Assembly (NCBI GenBank): GCA_028289455.1
Contig: JANQPN010000025.1
Location: forward strand, 62,001 to 126,000
DNA from: Wenzhouxiangellaceae bacterium
Lineage (GTDB): Bacteria > Pseudomonadota > Gammaproteobacteria > Xanthomonadales > Wenzhouxiangellaceae
Direction: 5' to 3'
DNA length: 64,000 nt
The notes below the pieces were generated by a model. The model saw only the letters and a program-made list of their open reading frames with translations, had not been told where the DNA came from and did no database searches. The position numbers and the translations under genes were made by a program. Positions 1 to 9,273 of the stretch are shown here, one piece after another (position 1 is the first letter of the stretch; the number at the start of each line of letters is the position of its first letter).

Positions 1-65
1 CATTACTTCCAGTAATGAATACCCTTTGGTGTAACACTTTCGGTAAAAATGAATATGCATAGTCA

Positions 66-677
66 TTACTCGCTTACGGTGATGTCAGATGTACTGACCT
101 GGCCAAGATTGTTAATAGCCAATTGAACGCCGGTTCCGGCTCCGGTGTGTGTGACGGTGATCGTGCCGGCAGCCAGATTCATCAACAGGCCGGTGTCGCC
201 GAAAACAATGCCGTCATTGAAGCCGTCTATAGCGACGCTGGTACTTGCCGAAGCATTACTGATGCGGGTAATTTCATCGTTTACATCAATAGAGCGGTCT
301 GCATTAACGTCGACGAACACGACCCAACCAGCTTCCCAATTACCTGAAGAACAGCTGGCGCCGTCGGCACTTGGGCAAATGGAGGCAGTTGCTGCACGGG
401 TGATGGCTTCTGAACGGGCCTGATTAATACCCGCAATCAATTCATTGGTGGCACCGGCAACAGCATTACGTGCGATTAAATTAGTCAGCGAAGGCAGCGC
501 CAGGGTGGTCAGTATTACAACTACTGTGATGGCAATCAGAATCTCGACAGCTGTGTAGCCACCCGTTTTATTGGCCTGCACCCATCTCGCAGCAGCTGAT
601 GACAGGCACAGCTTTTCAGATATCGGTGTTCTGGAAAATAGCGCGCTCACTGTAATGCCCGTGATCATGAGATTCAC
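66..677 (-). CDS. GspH/FimT-family type IV pseudopilin
   Basis: Likely minor pseudopilin of a type IV pilus or type II secretion system, exported to the inner membrane and processed by prepilin peptidase. The class III signature is visible: Gly-Gly followed by YTAVEI, with Glu at +5 of the mature protein and a hydrophobic helix after it. The rest fits the GspH/FimT fold (LIARNAVAGATNELIAGINQARSEA region), and two Cys in the middle may form a disulfide. The open frame runs 40 residues upstream of the cleavage site, which is long for a prepilin leader. A GTG at 579-581 would give an eight-residue leader, but neither start has a clear ribosome binding site. No other pilin genes are beside it in the window. 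Family call is firm, start is not. Confidence 0.8.
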   Translation of the reverse strand: MNLMITGITVSALFSRTPISEKLCLSSAAARWVQANKTGGYTAVEILIAITVVVILTTLALPSLTNLIARNAVAGATNELIAGINQARSEAITRAATASICPSADGASCSSGNWEAGWVVFVDVNADRSIDVNDEITRISNASASTSVAIDGFNDGIVFGDTGLLMNLAAGTITVTHTGAGTGVQLAINNLGQVSTSDITVSE

Positions 678-686
678 AAATTGCTG

Positions 687-815
687 CTATTGATAAAAGT
701 CACTGAGATGCTCGATGATGCTGAGCGGGACCACCTGGAAACGACCTGATTCCGGTTTACAATTAACGGCCGGTGCAATTTTCAAGCAATACTTCGAGTC
801 TGAGTTAGATTGCAT
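687..815 (-). CDS. Possible 42-residue small protein
   Basis: Short frame starting MQSNSDSKYCLKIAP with a good Shine-Dalgarno (AGGAG, six bases before the ATG). I do not recognise it, and it has no signal peptide or membrane segment. The same frame is open further upstream to an ATG at 929, which would lie 53 nt downstream of motif copy A. It ends just upstream of the pseudopilin gene. It may be a real small protein or the remnant of a larger decayed gene. Confidence 0.3.
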   Translation of the reverse strand: MQSNSDSKYCLKIAPAVNCKPESGRFQVVPLSIIEHLSDFYQ

Positions 816-982
816 ATCGCGCTCCTGATAATTTGACTGTCTATCACATAGGCTCAACACCGCACCATATCGACTGGCGCACCAACTCCTTTTGTTACTG
901 AATTCGCATGTAAGCCTTAAAACGCCCATAAAGCCGCTTACCGAGCGAAAGTTGAGGTTAATTCCGCAATCCTATAACTTCC

Positions 983-1010
983 TAAACGCGCGTATTTTTA
1001 AAACACCGTC
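983..1010 (-). promoter_or_regulatory. Bipartite motif, copy A (GACGGTGTT-N12-GCGTTT)
   Basis: 28-nt element read on the minus strand: GACGGTGTTTT at its 5' end and GCGTTTA at its 3' end. It ends 53 nt before an ATG at 929. Its upstream flank (CCGAAACAATT) also resembles those of copies B and C. Function unknown; the similarity is seen directly. Confidence 0.5.
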
Positions 1011-1621
1011 GCCACAATTGTTTCGGGTTGTGTCACGACTACCCTAGGTAAAAAGAAGGACAGCGATAGGGTTCTGGTTTATGTATTGATTGGTACTTTC
1101 ATGCAGCGCAGCCTTCTGGCTGGAAATCACTGCAAATTACGATTCAGCATGAATAAAAAAAGAGGCGTTGCCAATCTGCAGCACGACCAGCCAGACCCGG
1201 GCGTTGGGGGAGGGATAGGGTCTGATTGAATTACCACAAATACATGCAACACCTCTTAGGAGTACCCGACCGGAGACTGGTTGCGAACAAGCCAATGTGA
1301 GGACATACCAGTCTGCCCGATACATTTGCCGCCGCCCCATAATCCGATTGTTATTCTTGGCATTTCCTGGAAGAATTTTTACATTCCACAACCTCCAATA
1401 CTTAATCATGGCCGGGTTAATAACGGCTGCGGAATAGCCGTTACATTTGCCTGCTGTGCTCTAAACCATCCAAAGCATTCAGCAAGACTCCAACAAAACC
1501 ACCGTTACCAGGTGGAGAACTTCAGCGATTGGTGACAATAAAGTGCCATTGTCACTGTCTTTAAAACTGTCCGGTTCAGTCAATACAAAATTTTGAGTTG
1601 TACCTGAGCCGTCTTCTTATC

Positions 1622-1648
1622 AAACGCATGGATTATCAAAACACCGTC
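1622..1648 (-). promoter_or_regulatory. Bipartite motif, copy B
   Basis: Minus-strand copy of the same element (GACGGTGTTTTGATAAT, then GCGTTT at the same spacing). It is preceded by an upstream flank like that of copy A (ACAACC, then AACAATT). No credible gene follows it at the usual distance of about 50 nt. It lies about 100 bp past the end of the IPTL-CTERM gene at 1752-2552. Confidence 0.5.
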
Positions 1649-1751
1649 ACAGTAATTGTTACCGGTTGTTTCAGAATTATCGGCTGCTTGACGAACCTGA
1701 CATATAGCATTTAATACCATTGGATCAGGACTGTTTCCTGTTGTGGCCAAA

Positions 1752-2552
1752 CTAACCGTCAATCAATCGTTTGCTGTGCCTTCGTGCAGCAAGTACCACT
1801 AATATCGCCATAATTAACACCCCCCACTTGTGCATAGCTGGTACTGCAACCGGAAGCCCTGGAGGAATCGGGCGTAGATTTTCGACAACACCGAAAGATT
1901 CAATCGCCAGGTCGGCACCGGCATCTGCAGTGGTATTGGTATCTATAGTCAGGGTGATCGCACCCACACTGGTGAAGTCCGCACCTGTACCTGAAGCAAC
2001 CGTGAATGCATCAAATGGAAAAATGAAATCCTGAGGTGACATGATATTCGTAAGCATCATGCCGGTAACCGATGAATTGCCGGGACCAGAAAACACTTCG
2101 ATCTCGAATCCAACAATATTATTGTCCACTGATAAGACAGCTAATTGAAAAGCTTCATCAAAGCCTCCACCAGTGAAATCCAGTCCACCCAGGCCATCAG
2201 GGTCAATGCCGCCGTTGCCATCTACACCATCCCAGATCACTTGGGCGATGGACGTAACAGTGACATCATTAGAAACGCTAAGTGCTGAGTCAGATGTAGT
2301 GGTCACTTCATCACCAACTTCCACACTAACGCTTAAAAATTCTGGTGGCATAGGGACAGAGGTAAAAAAACTTAACTGTAAATCCCGCTCGCCACCCAGC
2401 ATATCGCCTGGCACTTGGCCGGTTACTATTGGCTGCTCCACATTGGCTTCGATAACCTGAGAGGTTGAGAAGTCATCAATAACGCCAATCTGCGCCCATG
2501 CAGTGCAAGAAATTAATGCTGTTAGAGCCCCAATTAGTCCTTTGAAAAACAT
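1752..2552 (-). CDS. Secreted IPTL-CTERM domain protein
   Basis: 266-residue exported protein of unknown function. A signal peptide spans residues 1-20 (ending AWAQ), followed by a Gly/Asp-rich beta-type region. The C-terminus is an IPTL-CTERM sorting signal: VPAMHKWGVLIM motif, hydrophobic helix, then a basic tail (RRHSKR). In characterised families such tails are processed by an exosortase (XrtH type) for surface delivery; no exosortase is in this window. Motif copy C ends 51 nt before the ATG. The sequence between them may fold so that GCGT of the motif pairs with ACGC beside the start codon. Ligand or partner cannot be deduced. Confidence 0.75.
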   Translation of the reverse strand: MFFKGLIGALTALISCTAWAQIGVIDDFSTSQVIEANVEQPIVTGQVPGDMLGGERDLQLSFFTSVPMPPEFLSVSVEVGDEVTTTSDSALSVSNDVTVTSIAQVIWDGVDGNGGIDPDGLGGLDFTGGGFDEAFQLAVLSVDNNIVGFEIEVFSGPGNSSVTGMMLTNIMSPQDFIFPFDAFTVASGTGADFTSVGAITLTIDTNTTADAGADLAIESFGVVENLRPIPPGLPVAVPAMHKWGVLIMAILVVLAARRHSKRLIDG

Positions 2553-2603
2553 GTTAACGCGTCCCCAATCATAGAGAGATAAGCTCCCCTGCTATCAACT
2601 CTA

Positions 2604-2631
2604 TAAACGCAGGAATTATCAAAACACCGTC
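2604..2631 (-). promoter_or_regulatory. Bipartite motif, copy C, upstream of an IPTL-CTERM gene
   Basis: GACGGTGTTTTGATAAT followed by GCGTTTA, read on the minus strand and ending 51 nt before the ATG at 2552. Downstream, ATAGAG can pair with CTCTAT, and GCGT at the motif end can pair with ACGC of GGGGACGC just before the start codon. This gives a nested hairpin in the leader. The pairing is seen by eye; a regulatory role is inferred. Confidence 0.55.
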
Positions 2632-2817
2632 GTTTTATTTATTTCGGCTTATATAAGAATCACCAGCGGTATGCATAAGTAGACACACTTATAACGGTAA
2701 TATTATTGATACCCTGGATATCCCACGGACAGATGAGAATTACGGTTTATCAGTATGCTGGTATTTTCTAGTTTGTTATTTTTTTAATAGAAAATAATGT
2801 ATGGCACCGGTCATTGA

Positions 2818-5508
2818 TTACCTACCGCCAAGACCGTCAATAGTCTGTTGTATTCTTAGTGCAAATGGGTGCTCGGCACCAACTCTTTCCACTTGATGAT
2901 GATAGGCTTGCTGCCAATGTATCAGCGCCTGTTCAATTTGTGCCTGTGATTCCCAGTATTCAGCCTGAAACTGATGGTATTTCACCCTGTTGCGATTAGC
3001 TACATAACCGCTTTTTCCTTCCATGTGCTGCACTAACCGCTGAAACTGCTCCGGACATTGCTGACAATCGCCATGGGCGATAGCCAACTGCAGCAATTGT
3101 AATTCCACATCAATGGTATAGGGATGGTCAACAGGTAATTCTGCTCGGCGAATGGCTAAAGCTTCCTGTAGATAAATCTGACTTTCTTCAAATCGATTTA
3201 ACTGAATCAGCAACCGGCCAAGATTGTTGATATAGGTCGCATAACGAGATGAATTTGCCCCAAAGTTCTCCAGTCGGATTGCCACCGCTTCCTCAAACAT
3301 CGGCAGCGCTTGCTGGTATTGCTGCATATCCTCATATAACGAGCCCAGATTATTCAAAACCACGGTCATTTTGTTCGGGTCCTGCTCGCTCAAAGGATGC
3401 TCGAGTACCTGCAGGTAGTAGCTTTCTGCAGTCTCGAAATCACCGACATCATGATAATAGTTGGCCAGCCCGTTCAGTGCCTCGAATTCGTTAAGATTAT
3501 TGGCTGGAAGATAGGTTCGGCTTAAACTCAAAACCTGCTCCAGATCGGCTATTGCCAGATCCCAGTTCCCCAGTTCACGGGCAATCCTTGCACGTACGTG
3601 AAAACCGGCAATATGACCAACCCCGGGAGTGGCATAGATGTTGTCACTGATTTGTAATGACCGGTTAATGTATTCCAGTGCCTTTTGCGGGTCTGCGTTC
3701 CATCTTTCCAGTCTGGCGATATTATGGTTGAGTGCCGCCAGTTTTGTCAGTGGTGTGTCAGCATGTTGCTCCATGATCTCCAATGCCTGATGCAGGTACA
3801 CACGCGCCTGTTCCAATTGGTTAAGGTTGATCAGTGTGCTTCCAAGAGCATTAAAAGTATCGGCGATAGTCAGGTGATTACCCGGCAATTCCTGTTGCTG
3901 AATTGCCAGAGCTTTCTCTAACAGAGGCATAGCCTTTTCAGGTAACTCAATGCGGCTGTAAACAGTCCCCATACCGCTCAAAATATCGGCACGCTGCAGC
4001 ACAGTGCCCTGCTCCATGGATTCCCAGATTGTCAGTGCCTGTTCCAATGCCATCAAAGCCTCGGACTCCAGGCGGCTGTTGCCATAAGCCGTGGCAATGG
4101 TTCTGAGCAACTCAATCTTCAGACCCGAATCCAGGTTCTCGCGCGACTGGATGTCTTCAAAACCACGGTCCAGCAACGTCTGCGCCGTCGGCTGCTCACC
4201 GGCATTCAAACGAATATCAGCAGCATCAAATATGTCCGTCAGAAAAACACTCACCTCATTAGCGCGCTGCAACTGCATCCGGCTGTCCGCTTCCGCAGCC
4301 ACCGCCCTGGACTCAGACTCAACTGCCGCATTACGCTCAGCGATAATCCGCTGCACTGAAACACCCAGCAGTACCACAGCAACGGCTGCCACTGCAGCAC
4401 TTAACCTGTTCCGCTCCAGCCATTTTTTGAGCCGATAGCCGACACTGTCACCAACCGCCAGCACCGGCTGCCTGCGGCTGAACCGCCGCAGGTCTTCGGA
4501 TAATTCCCGTGCCGATGCATACCGCTGTGCTGGGTCTTTATGCACCGCCTTCAATATGATTCTGGCCAAATCCCTAGGGATTGACCCGGAAGGTATCTCT
4601 GGTGATTGCCGACAGATAAGACCGACCGCCTTATCCAGACTCAGCTCCTGGGCCTGCTGGGCATCCTGACCGAGTAACAGCCGATACAGGATCAAACCCA
4701 GCGCATAAATATCGGTGGCTGTGCTTAAGCGTTCACCCCGAACCTGCTCCGGACTGGCATAGTTCGGCGACCAAGCCTGCTGAAGCGTCACGGTTTGCTC
4801 GATCTCATCACCGCTCAGCGACAGCTGTTTGGCAATACCGTAATCAATCACTTTGGGCAGACCCTGATCATTAACCATCACATTCGATGGCTTCAGATCA
4901 CGATGAATGATCAGGTTACGGTGTGAGTAATCCACCGCCTGGCAAATGGATTGAAACAGCTGCAATTTGCTGTTCAACGTCAATTGACCCTGATCCAGAT
5001 ATTGCGCCAGGCCCTGGCCCTCTATGTATTCCATCACCAGGTAGGGCGAGCCGTCCGGCGTCGTGCCGGCATCAAATATTTTGGCGATATTTGGATGATT
5101 CAGTGCGCTCAGGTTTTGCCGCTCTTCGGTCATTCTGCGGACCAGTTGCGGATCCTGCCGGCGCAGAAATTTAATCGCCACATCCTGTTCAAAATCTCCG
5201 CTGACCCGCCGCCCGCGATACACCAGACCCATGCCACCCTTACCCAGCAACTCGGTTACCTCATAGGGTCCGATCTGCTGACCGGTAAAGCGGGATTCCA
5301 GCTCATCCTTAAGGCTGTCGCTGGCCTGCTGGATGGGTGTCTGCAGAGTATGCTCGGCACCATCTGCAGCCAGCAGCGATTCCAGCTCCCGGCGCATGTC
5401 CGAATCTGCTTCGGTTACCTGCTCAATAAAATCCTGCTGTTGATCTTCTGGCAATGCAGTGACCTGTTCAAACAGGCTGCGCAGCTGTTCCCAGTCAACC
5501 TGCGGCAT
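2818..5508 (-). CDS. Transmembrane Ser/Thr protein kinase with TPR tail (paralogue 2)
   Basis: Hanks-type Ser/Thr kinase, probably inner-membrane, with the kinase in the cytoplasm. Visible motifs: glycine loop LLGKGGMGLVYRG (about residues 87-99), VAIKFL lysine, HRDLKPSN catalytic loop, DYG in place of the usual DFG, and SPEQ. A hydrophobic segment (AAVAAVAVVLLGVSV) lies near residue 380, then about 450 residues of TPR-like helical repeats. I place the start at the ATG of MPQVDW because the upstream paralogue starts at the matching position. The frame stays open 15 codons further, to 5553, and that extension (AWLKPKPGYN) resembles the sigma factor's C-terminus. Third gene of a sigma-kinase-kinase operon. 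Kinase halves are nearly identical between paralogues; the TPR halves differ more. Confidence 0.88.
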   Translation of the reverse strand: MPQVDWEQLRSLFEQVTALPEDQQQDFIEQVTEADSDMRRELESLLAADGAEHTLQTPIQQASDSLKDELESRFTGQQIGPYEVTELLGKGGMGLVYRGRRVSGDFEQDVAIKFLRRQDPQLVRRMTEERQNLSALNHPNIAKIFDAGTTPDGSPYLVMEYIEGQGLAQYLDQGQLTLNSKLQLFQSICQAVDYSHRNLIIHRDLKPSNVMVNDQGLPKVIDYGIAKQLSLSGDEIEQTVTLQQAWSPNYASPEQVRGERLSTATDIYALGLILYRLLLGQDAQQAQELSLDKAVGLICRQSPEIPSGSIPRDLARIILKAVHKDPAQRYASARELSEDLRRFSRRQPVLAVGDSVGYRLKKWLERNRLSAAVAAVAVVLLGVSVQRIIAERNAAVESESRAVAAEADSRMQLQRANEVSVFLTDIFDAADIRLNAGEQPTAQTLLDRGFEDIQSRENLDSGLKIELLRTIATAYGNSRLESEALMALEQALTIWESMEQGTVLQRADILSGMGTVYSRIELPEKAMPLLEKALAIQQQELPGNHLTIADTFNALGSTLINLNQLEQARVYLHQALEIMEQHADTPLTKLAALNHNIARLERWNADPQKALEYINRSLQISDNIYATPGVGHIAGFHVRARIARELGNWDLAIADLEQVLSLSRTYLPANNLNEFEALNGLANYYHDVGDFETAESYYLQVLEHPLSEQDPNKMTVVLNNLGSLYEDMQQYQQALPMFEEAVAIRLENFGANSSRYATYINNLGRLLIQLNRFEESQIYLQEALAIRRAELPVDHPYTIDVELQLLQLAIAHGDCQQCPEQFQRLVQHMEGKSGYVANRNRVKYHQFQAEYWESQAQIEQALIHWQQAYHHQVERVGAEHPFALRIQQTIDGLGGR

Positions 5509-5592
5509 GTTGTAACCCGGTTTTGGCTTTAGCCAGGCATGTTGAATGCTCATGACCTGGAAGCAGTGTATGGTACCGGTTAAACAGGAACA

Positions 5593-8286
5593 CTATGTTC
5601 CACCAAGACGATCAATTGCCTGCTGCATTCTTATCGCAAAGGGGTGCTCGGCATTAACGCTTTCTACCTGATGATCATAGGCTTGCCGCCAGTACATCAG
5701 CGCCTGTTCGGTTTGCGCCTGTGATTCCCAGTACTCTGCCTGGTACTTATACAGCCTTACCCAGTTGGTGGCGGGTTGATTGTCGCTTTGCTCCATCCGC
5801 TGAGCCAGCTGCTGGAACTGGTCCATGCACTGCCGGCAATTACCCCGGGCAACTGCCAATTGCAGCAACAGCAGCTCGGTACCAATCACACGCGGGTGGT
5901 CGGCATCCATCAGCGCATGCTGGATGGTATAAGCTTCCTGCAGATGGCTCTGGCTCTCATCGAAGCGGCCCAGTTGAATCAACAGCCGGCCCATATTGTT
6001 GACGGCAGTGGCATAGCTCGACGAGTCAGTACCGTACTTTTCCAGACGAATGGCTTTGGACTGCTCAAAAAATGGCAAAGCCCGTTCATAATCCTGCATA
6101 TCTTCATACAACGCACCCAGATTGTTCAACACTACAGCCTTGCTTCCCTGCCGCTCCGCAGTATCAATCAGTGGATGTTCCAGCCCTTTTAGGTAATGGC
6201 CTTCTGCTGCTTCAAAATTGCCGATGTCGTGATGATAGTTGGCCAGCTCTATTCTCGCTATAACCTGCCGCCAGTTATCAGCTGGAAGATTCTCAGAAGC
6301 GACAACCTGCATTTTCTGCAAATCACTCAGAACCTGATCCCAGTCAGCCATGTCACGGGCTATCTGCGAGCGTACATTCCAGGAGTCCAGATGCTGTACA
6401 CCGGGGGTTGCGTATATATCATCCTTTATCTGTAAAGACCGATTGATATACTCCACGGCCTTCTGCAAATCAGCACTGCGGCGTTCCAGTCTGGCTATAT
6501 TATGGTAGACCGCCGACAGGGTTAATCGCGGAATGTCGGGGTTGCTTTCCATGATTGTCATTGCCTGATAAAGGTAGATACGCGCTTGCTCCAGCTGGCC
6601 TGTATTCACCAGTGTGGAACCCAGGTTTTCCAGGGTAGCTGCGACGGTCGGATGATCAGCCGGCAGCAGCTGTTGCTGCACCGCCAGTGCCTGTTGCAAT
6701 AGCGGCAGTGCCAGTTCTACGTTATTCATGCGCAGATGCACATTGCCGATATCGTTCAAAATATCGGCATGCTGCAGAATAGGCCCCTGCTCCAGCGATT
6801 GCCAGATGGTCAGCGCCTGCTCCAGCGCCACCAGCGCTTTGGCATCCAAAGCACTATTTTTATAGGCTCTGGCAATGGTTCTGAGAAGCTCTATCTTCAA
6901 CCCTGGCTCCAGATTCTCGCGCGATTGAATATCTTCAAAACCACGGTCCAGCAACGTCTGCGCCGTCGGCTGCTCACCGGCATTCATTCGAATATCGGCA
7001 GCATCAAATATGTCCGTCAGAAAAACACTCACCTCATTGGCTCGCTGCAACTGTAGCCGGCTGTCCGCTTCCGCAGCCACCGCCCTGGACTCGGACTCAA
7101 CAGCCGCATTACGCTCAGCGATAATCCGCTGCACTGAAACTCCCAGCAATACCACAGCAACGGCTGCCACTGCAGCACTTAATTTGTTCCGCTCCAGCCA
7201 TTTCTTGATTCGATAGCCAACACCATCACCAACCGCCAGCACCGGCTGCTTGCGGCTGAACCGCCGCAGGTCTTCGGATAATTCCCGGGCCGATGCATAC
7301 CGCTGTGCCGGGTCTTTATGCACCGCCTTCAATATGATTCTGGCCAGATCCTTCGGTATAGACCCGGCCGGTATCTCCGGCGACTGCCTGCAGATAAGAC
7401 CGACCGCCTTATCCAGACTCAGCTGCTGGGCCTGCTGGGCATCCTCACCGAGTAACAGCCGATACAAAATCAAGCCCAGCGCATAAATATCTGTTGTGGT
7501 ACTCAGCCTTTCACCGCGTACCTGCTCCGGGCTGGCATAGTTGGGCGACCAGGCCTGCTGCAGCGTGACGGTTTGCTCGACCTCATCACCGTTCAGCGAC
7601 AGCTGTTTGGCAATGCCGTAATCAATCACTTTGGGCAGACCCTGATCATTAACCATCACATTCGATGGCTTCAGATCACGGTGAATAATCAGATTGCGGT
7701 GAGAGTAATCCACTGCCTGACAAATCGACTGAAACAACTGCAGTTTGCGACCCAGTGACAGCTTATTTTTATCCAGATATTGCGCCAGCCCATCACCTTC
7801 AATGTACTCCATCACCAGATAAGGCGAACCATCCGGTGTTGTACCGGCATCAAATATCTTGGCAATATTCGGGTGATTCAACGCACTCAGGTTTTGCCGC
7901 TCTTCGGTCATTCTGCGGACCAGCTGCGGATCCTGCCGGCGTAGGAATTTAATCGCCACATCCTGTTCAAAATCTCCGCTGACCCGCCGCCCGCGATACA
8001 CCAGACCCATGCCGCCTTTACCCAGCAGTTCGGTTACCTCATAGGGTCCGATCTGCTGACCGGTAAAGCGGGAATCCAGCTCGTCCTTAAGGCTGTCGCT
8101 AGCCTGCTGGATGGGTGTCTGCAGAGTATGCTCGGTTGTGTCCGCGGCCAGCAGCGATTCCAGCTCCCGGCGCATATCGGTGTCTGCTTCGGTTACCTGC
8201 TCAATAAAGTCCTGCCGTTGATCTTCCGGCAGTGCAGTGACCTGCTCAAACAGGCTGCGAAGCTGTTCCCAGTTAACCTGTGGCAT
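5593..8286 (-). CDS. Transmembrane Ser/Thr protein kinase with TPR tail (paralogue 1)
   Basis: About 897 residues with the same layout as its downstream copy. N-terminal helical segment, kinase domain with LLGKGGMGLVYRG (about 88-100), VAIKFL lysine (about 113), HRDLKPSN (about 202) and DYG (about 222), one membrane segment near 380, then TPR repeats to the end. The ATG at 8284-8286 lies inside the last codons of the sigma gene (stop at 8273), so translation is probably coupled. An in-frame TTG lies four codons upstream. Kinase-TPR proteins next to ECF-like sigma factors are a recurring arrangement in these bacteria. The kinase probably relays a signal sensed through the TPR part; substrate unknown. 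Confidence 0.88.
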   Translation of the reverse strand: MPQVNWEQLRSLFEQVTALPEDQRQDFIEQVTEADTDMRRELESLLAADTTEHTLQTPIQQASDSLKDELDSRFTGQQIGPYEVTELLGKGGMGLVYRGRRVSGDFEQDVAIKFLRRQDPQLVRRMTEERQNLSALNHPNIAKIFDAGTTPDGSPYLVMEYIEGDGLAQYLDKNKLSLGRKLQLFQSICQAVDYSHRNLIIHRDLKPSNVMVNDQGLPKVIDYGIAKQLSLNGDEVEQTVTLQQAWSPNYASPEQVRGERLSTTTDIYALGLILYRLLLGEDAQQAQQLSLDKAVGLICRQSPEIPAGSIPKDLARIILKAVHKDPAQRYASARELSEDLRRFSRKQPVLAVGDGVGYRIKKWLERNKLSAAVAAVAVVLLGVSVQRIIAERNAAVESESRAVAAEADSRLQLQRANEVSVFLTDIFDAADIRMNAGEQPTAQTLLDRGFEDIQSRENLEPGLKIELLRTIARAYKNSALDAKALVALEQALTIWQSLEQGPILQHADILNDIGNVHLRMNNVELALPLLQQALAVQQQLLPADHPTVAATLENLGSTLVNTGQLEQARIYLYQAMTIMESNPDIPRLTLSAVYHNIARLERRSADLQKAVEYINRSLQIKDDIYATPGVQHLDSWNVRSQIARDMADWDQVLSDLQKMQVVASENLPADNWRQVIARIELANYHHDIGNFEAAEGHYLKGLEHPLIDTAERQGSKAVVLNNLGALYEDMQDYERALPFFEQSKAIRLEKYGTDSSSYATAVNNMGRLLIQLGRFDESQSHLQEAYTIQHALMDADHPRVIGTELLLLQLAVARGNCRQCMDQFQQLAQRMEQSDNQPATNWVRLYKYQAEYWESQAQTEQALMYWRQAYDHQVESVNAEHPFAIRMQQAIDRLGGT

Positions 8287-8860
8287 GTTGTGAGCCAAGC
8301 TTTGACTTTAACCATGCGCGTGCAAAGCGCAAATCCCTGGTCACTGTGGTTTCCGAAATACCGTACATTTCCGCCAGCTGCGGATAGGTGAGCCCGGCAA
8401 AATAATGGGCTTCACACAATTCATGACAGCGGTTGTCGTGTGCTTTCAACTGATCCATGGCATTGGTCAAATCGAGAAATGCCTCAGCCGACATCACCGG
8501 CGGAGTCTCTGCCAGCCTGGCCATGGTGATAGTGACTTCCTTGCCTGCCCGCTTTGCCGCACTCTGCTGGCGGATATGGCTGATCAATACATTGCGCATG
8601 GCCCGGCCCGACAATGCTCTGAAGGCGTACCGGCTGGGCGTATCAAAATCAAATTTATCCAACCGTATAAACAGCTCGTTGACCAGTGCTGCAGGGCTTA
8701 AGGTAGAACCTTGATGCTGGCTGTTAAGAATATAGGCAGCCTGCTCACATAACGGCCCATACAGCAAATCCATGGCCTGCTCACGGGCATGGGAATCTCC
8801 GCTTTTCCAAGCCTGAATCAAGCGCGTGACAGGCTCTTCATCGATATTATTTTTATTCAT
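8273..8860 (-). CDS. ECF-like RNA polymerase sigma factor (Sigma70_ECF/TIGR02999 type)
   Basis: About 195 residues, the usual size for this group. Region 2 is seen as AREQAMDLLYGPLCEQAAYIL and LVNELFIRLDK. Region 4 helix-turn-helix is near the end (LTYPQLAEMYGISETTVTRDLRFARAWL; about residues 160-187), for recognition of a -35 element. First gene of the operon with the two kinases, overlapping the first kinase start by 14 bases, so the kinases may control or be controlled by this factor. No anti-sigma gene is seen. Two other in-frame starts (ATG 8866, TTG 8872) are possible; none has a strong ribosome binding site. Confidence 0.85.
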   Translation of the reverse strand: MNKNNIDEEPVTRLIQAWKSGDSHAREQAMDLLYGPLCEQAAYILNSQHQGSTLSPAALVNELFIRLDKFDFDTPSRYAFRALSGRAMRNVLISHIRQQSAAKRAGKEVTITMARLAETPPVMSAEAFLDLTNAMDQLKAHDNRCHELCEAHYFAGLTYPQLAEMYGISETTVTRDLRFARAWLKSKLGSQHATG

Positions 8861-8872
8861 AGACATCAGCAA

Positions 8873-9273
8873 TTATGAAATCAACTCTGGATTGGATACT
8901 GATATTTATTTGAAATACAGCGATTTAACTAAGTGATTTTAACCTATTACCTGTTAACTATTAGGCTATGGCAGCTTCCATCAAGTTCAATCGAAATGCA
9001 TTTGCCGATTATTGAGTGGCCATTATTCGCGTTTTGCCGAACTGACTGCTGGCTTTTCTGAATATCTCTCAGCATATCTTTTGCCGTTTTTTATGCCTGC
9101 TAGTGCAGCAAAACATCGTTGGCATGGCATTCCAATATTGTGAATGACCCGGCAAAGTTCATCCCTTCATCGTTATAGCGTGGTCCCCGTAATAAGCAGG
9201 TTCATCCCTGTCCAATTGTCAGATTTTGATTGCAGTGCAACAGTGATTTAATCCAAAAAGCTGAGAGCATGTA
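8873..9273. other. Divergent intergenic region
   Basis: About 400 bp between the sigma-kinase operon (leftward) and the acyltransferase operon (rightward). It must hold promoters for both. I see no clear -35/-10 pair, no strong palindrome and no small gene. Confidence 0.4.

Larger units (their letters stand above)
816..1751. other. Gene-poor region with two motif copies and a hairpin
   Basis: No convincing gene here. The open frames (for example 1137-1409 and 1580-1762 on the minus strand) have no recognisable domains or good ribosome binding sites. The stretch holds motif copies A (983-1010) and B (1622-1648). It also has a perfect 8-bp inverted repeat (TAACGGCT/AGCCGTTA, 7-nt loop) at 1421-1443. 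The region may be the remains of one or two decayed genes that once followed the motifs. Confidence 0.5.

Noticed and set aside
1137..1409. 90-residue frame on the minus strand
   Set aside because: No ribosome binding site, no recognisable domain, and composition unlike neighbouring genes; kept only as part of a gene-poor region.
1580..1762. 60-residue frame on the minus strand
   Set aside because: It reads through motif copy B and overlaps the end of the IPTL-CTERM gene; no support as a gene.
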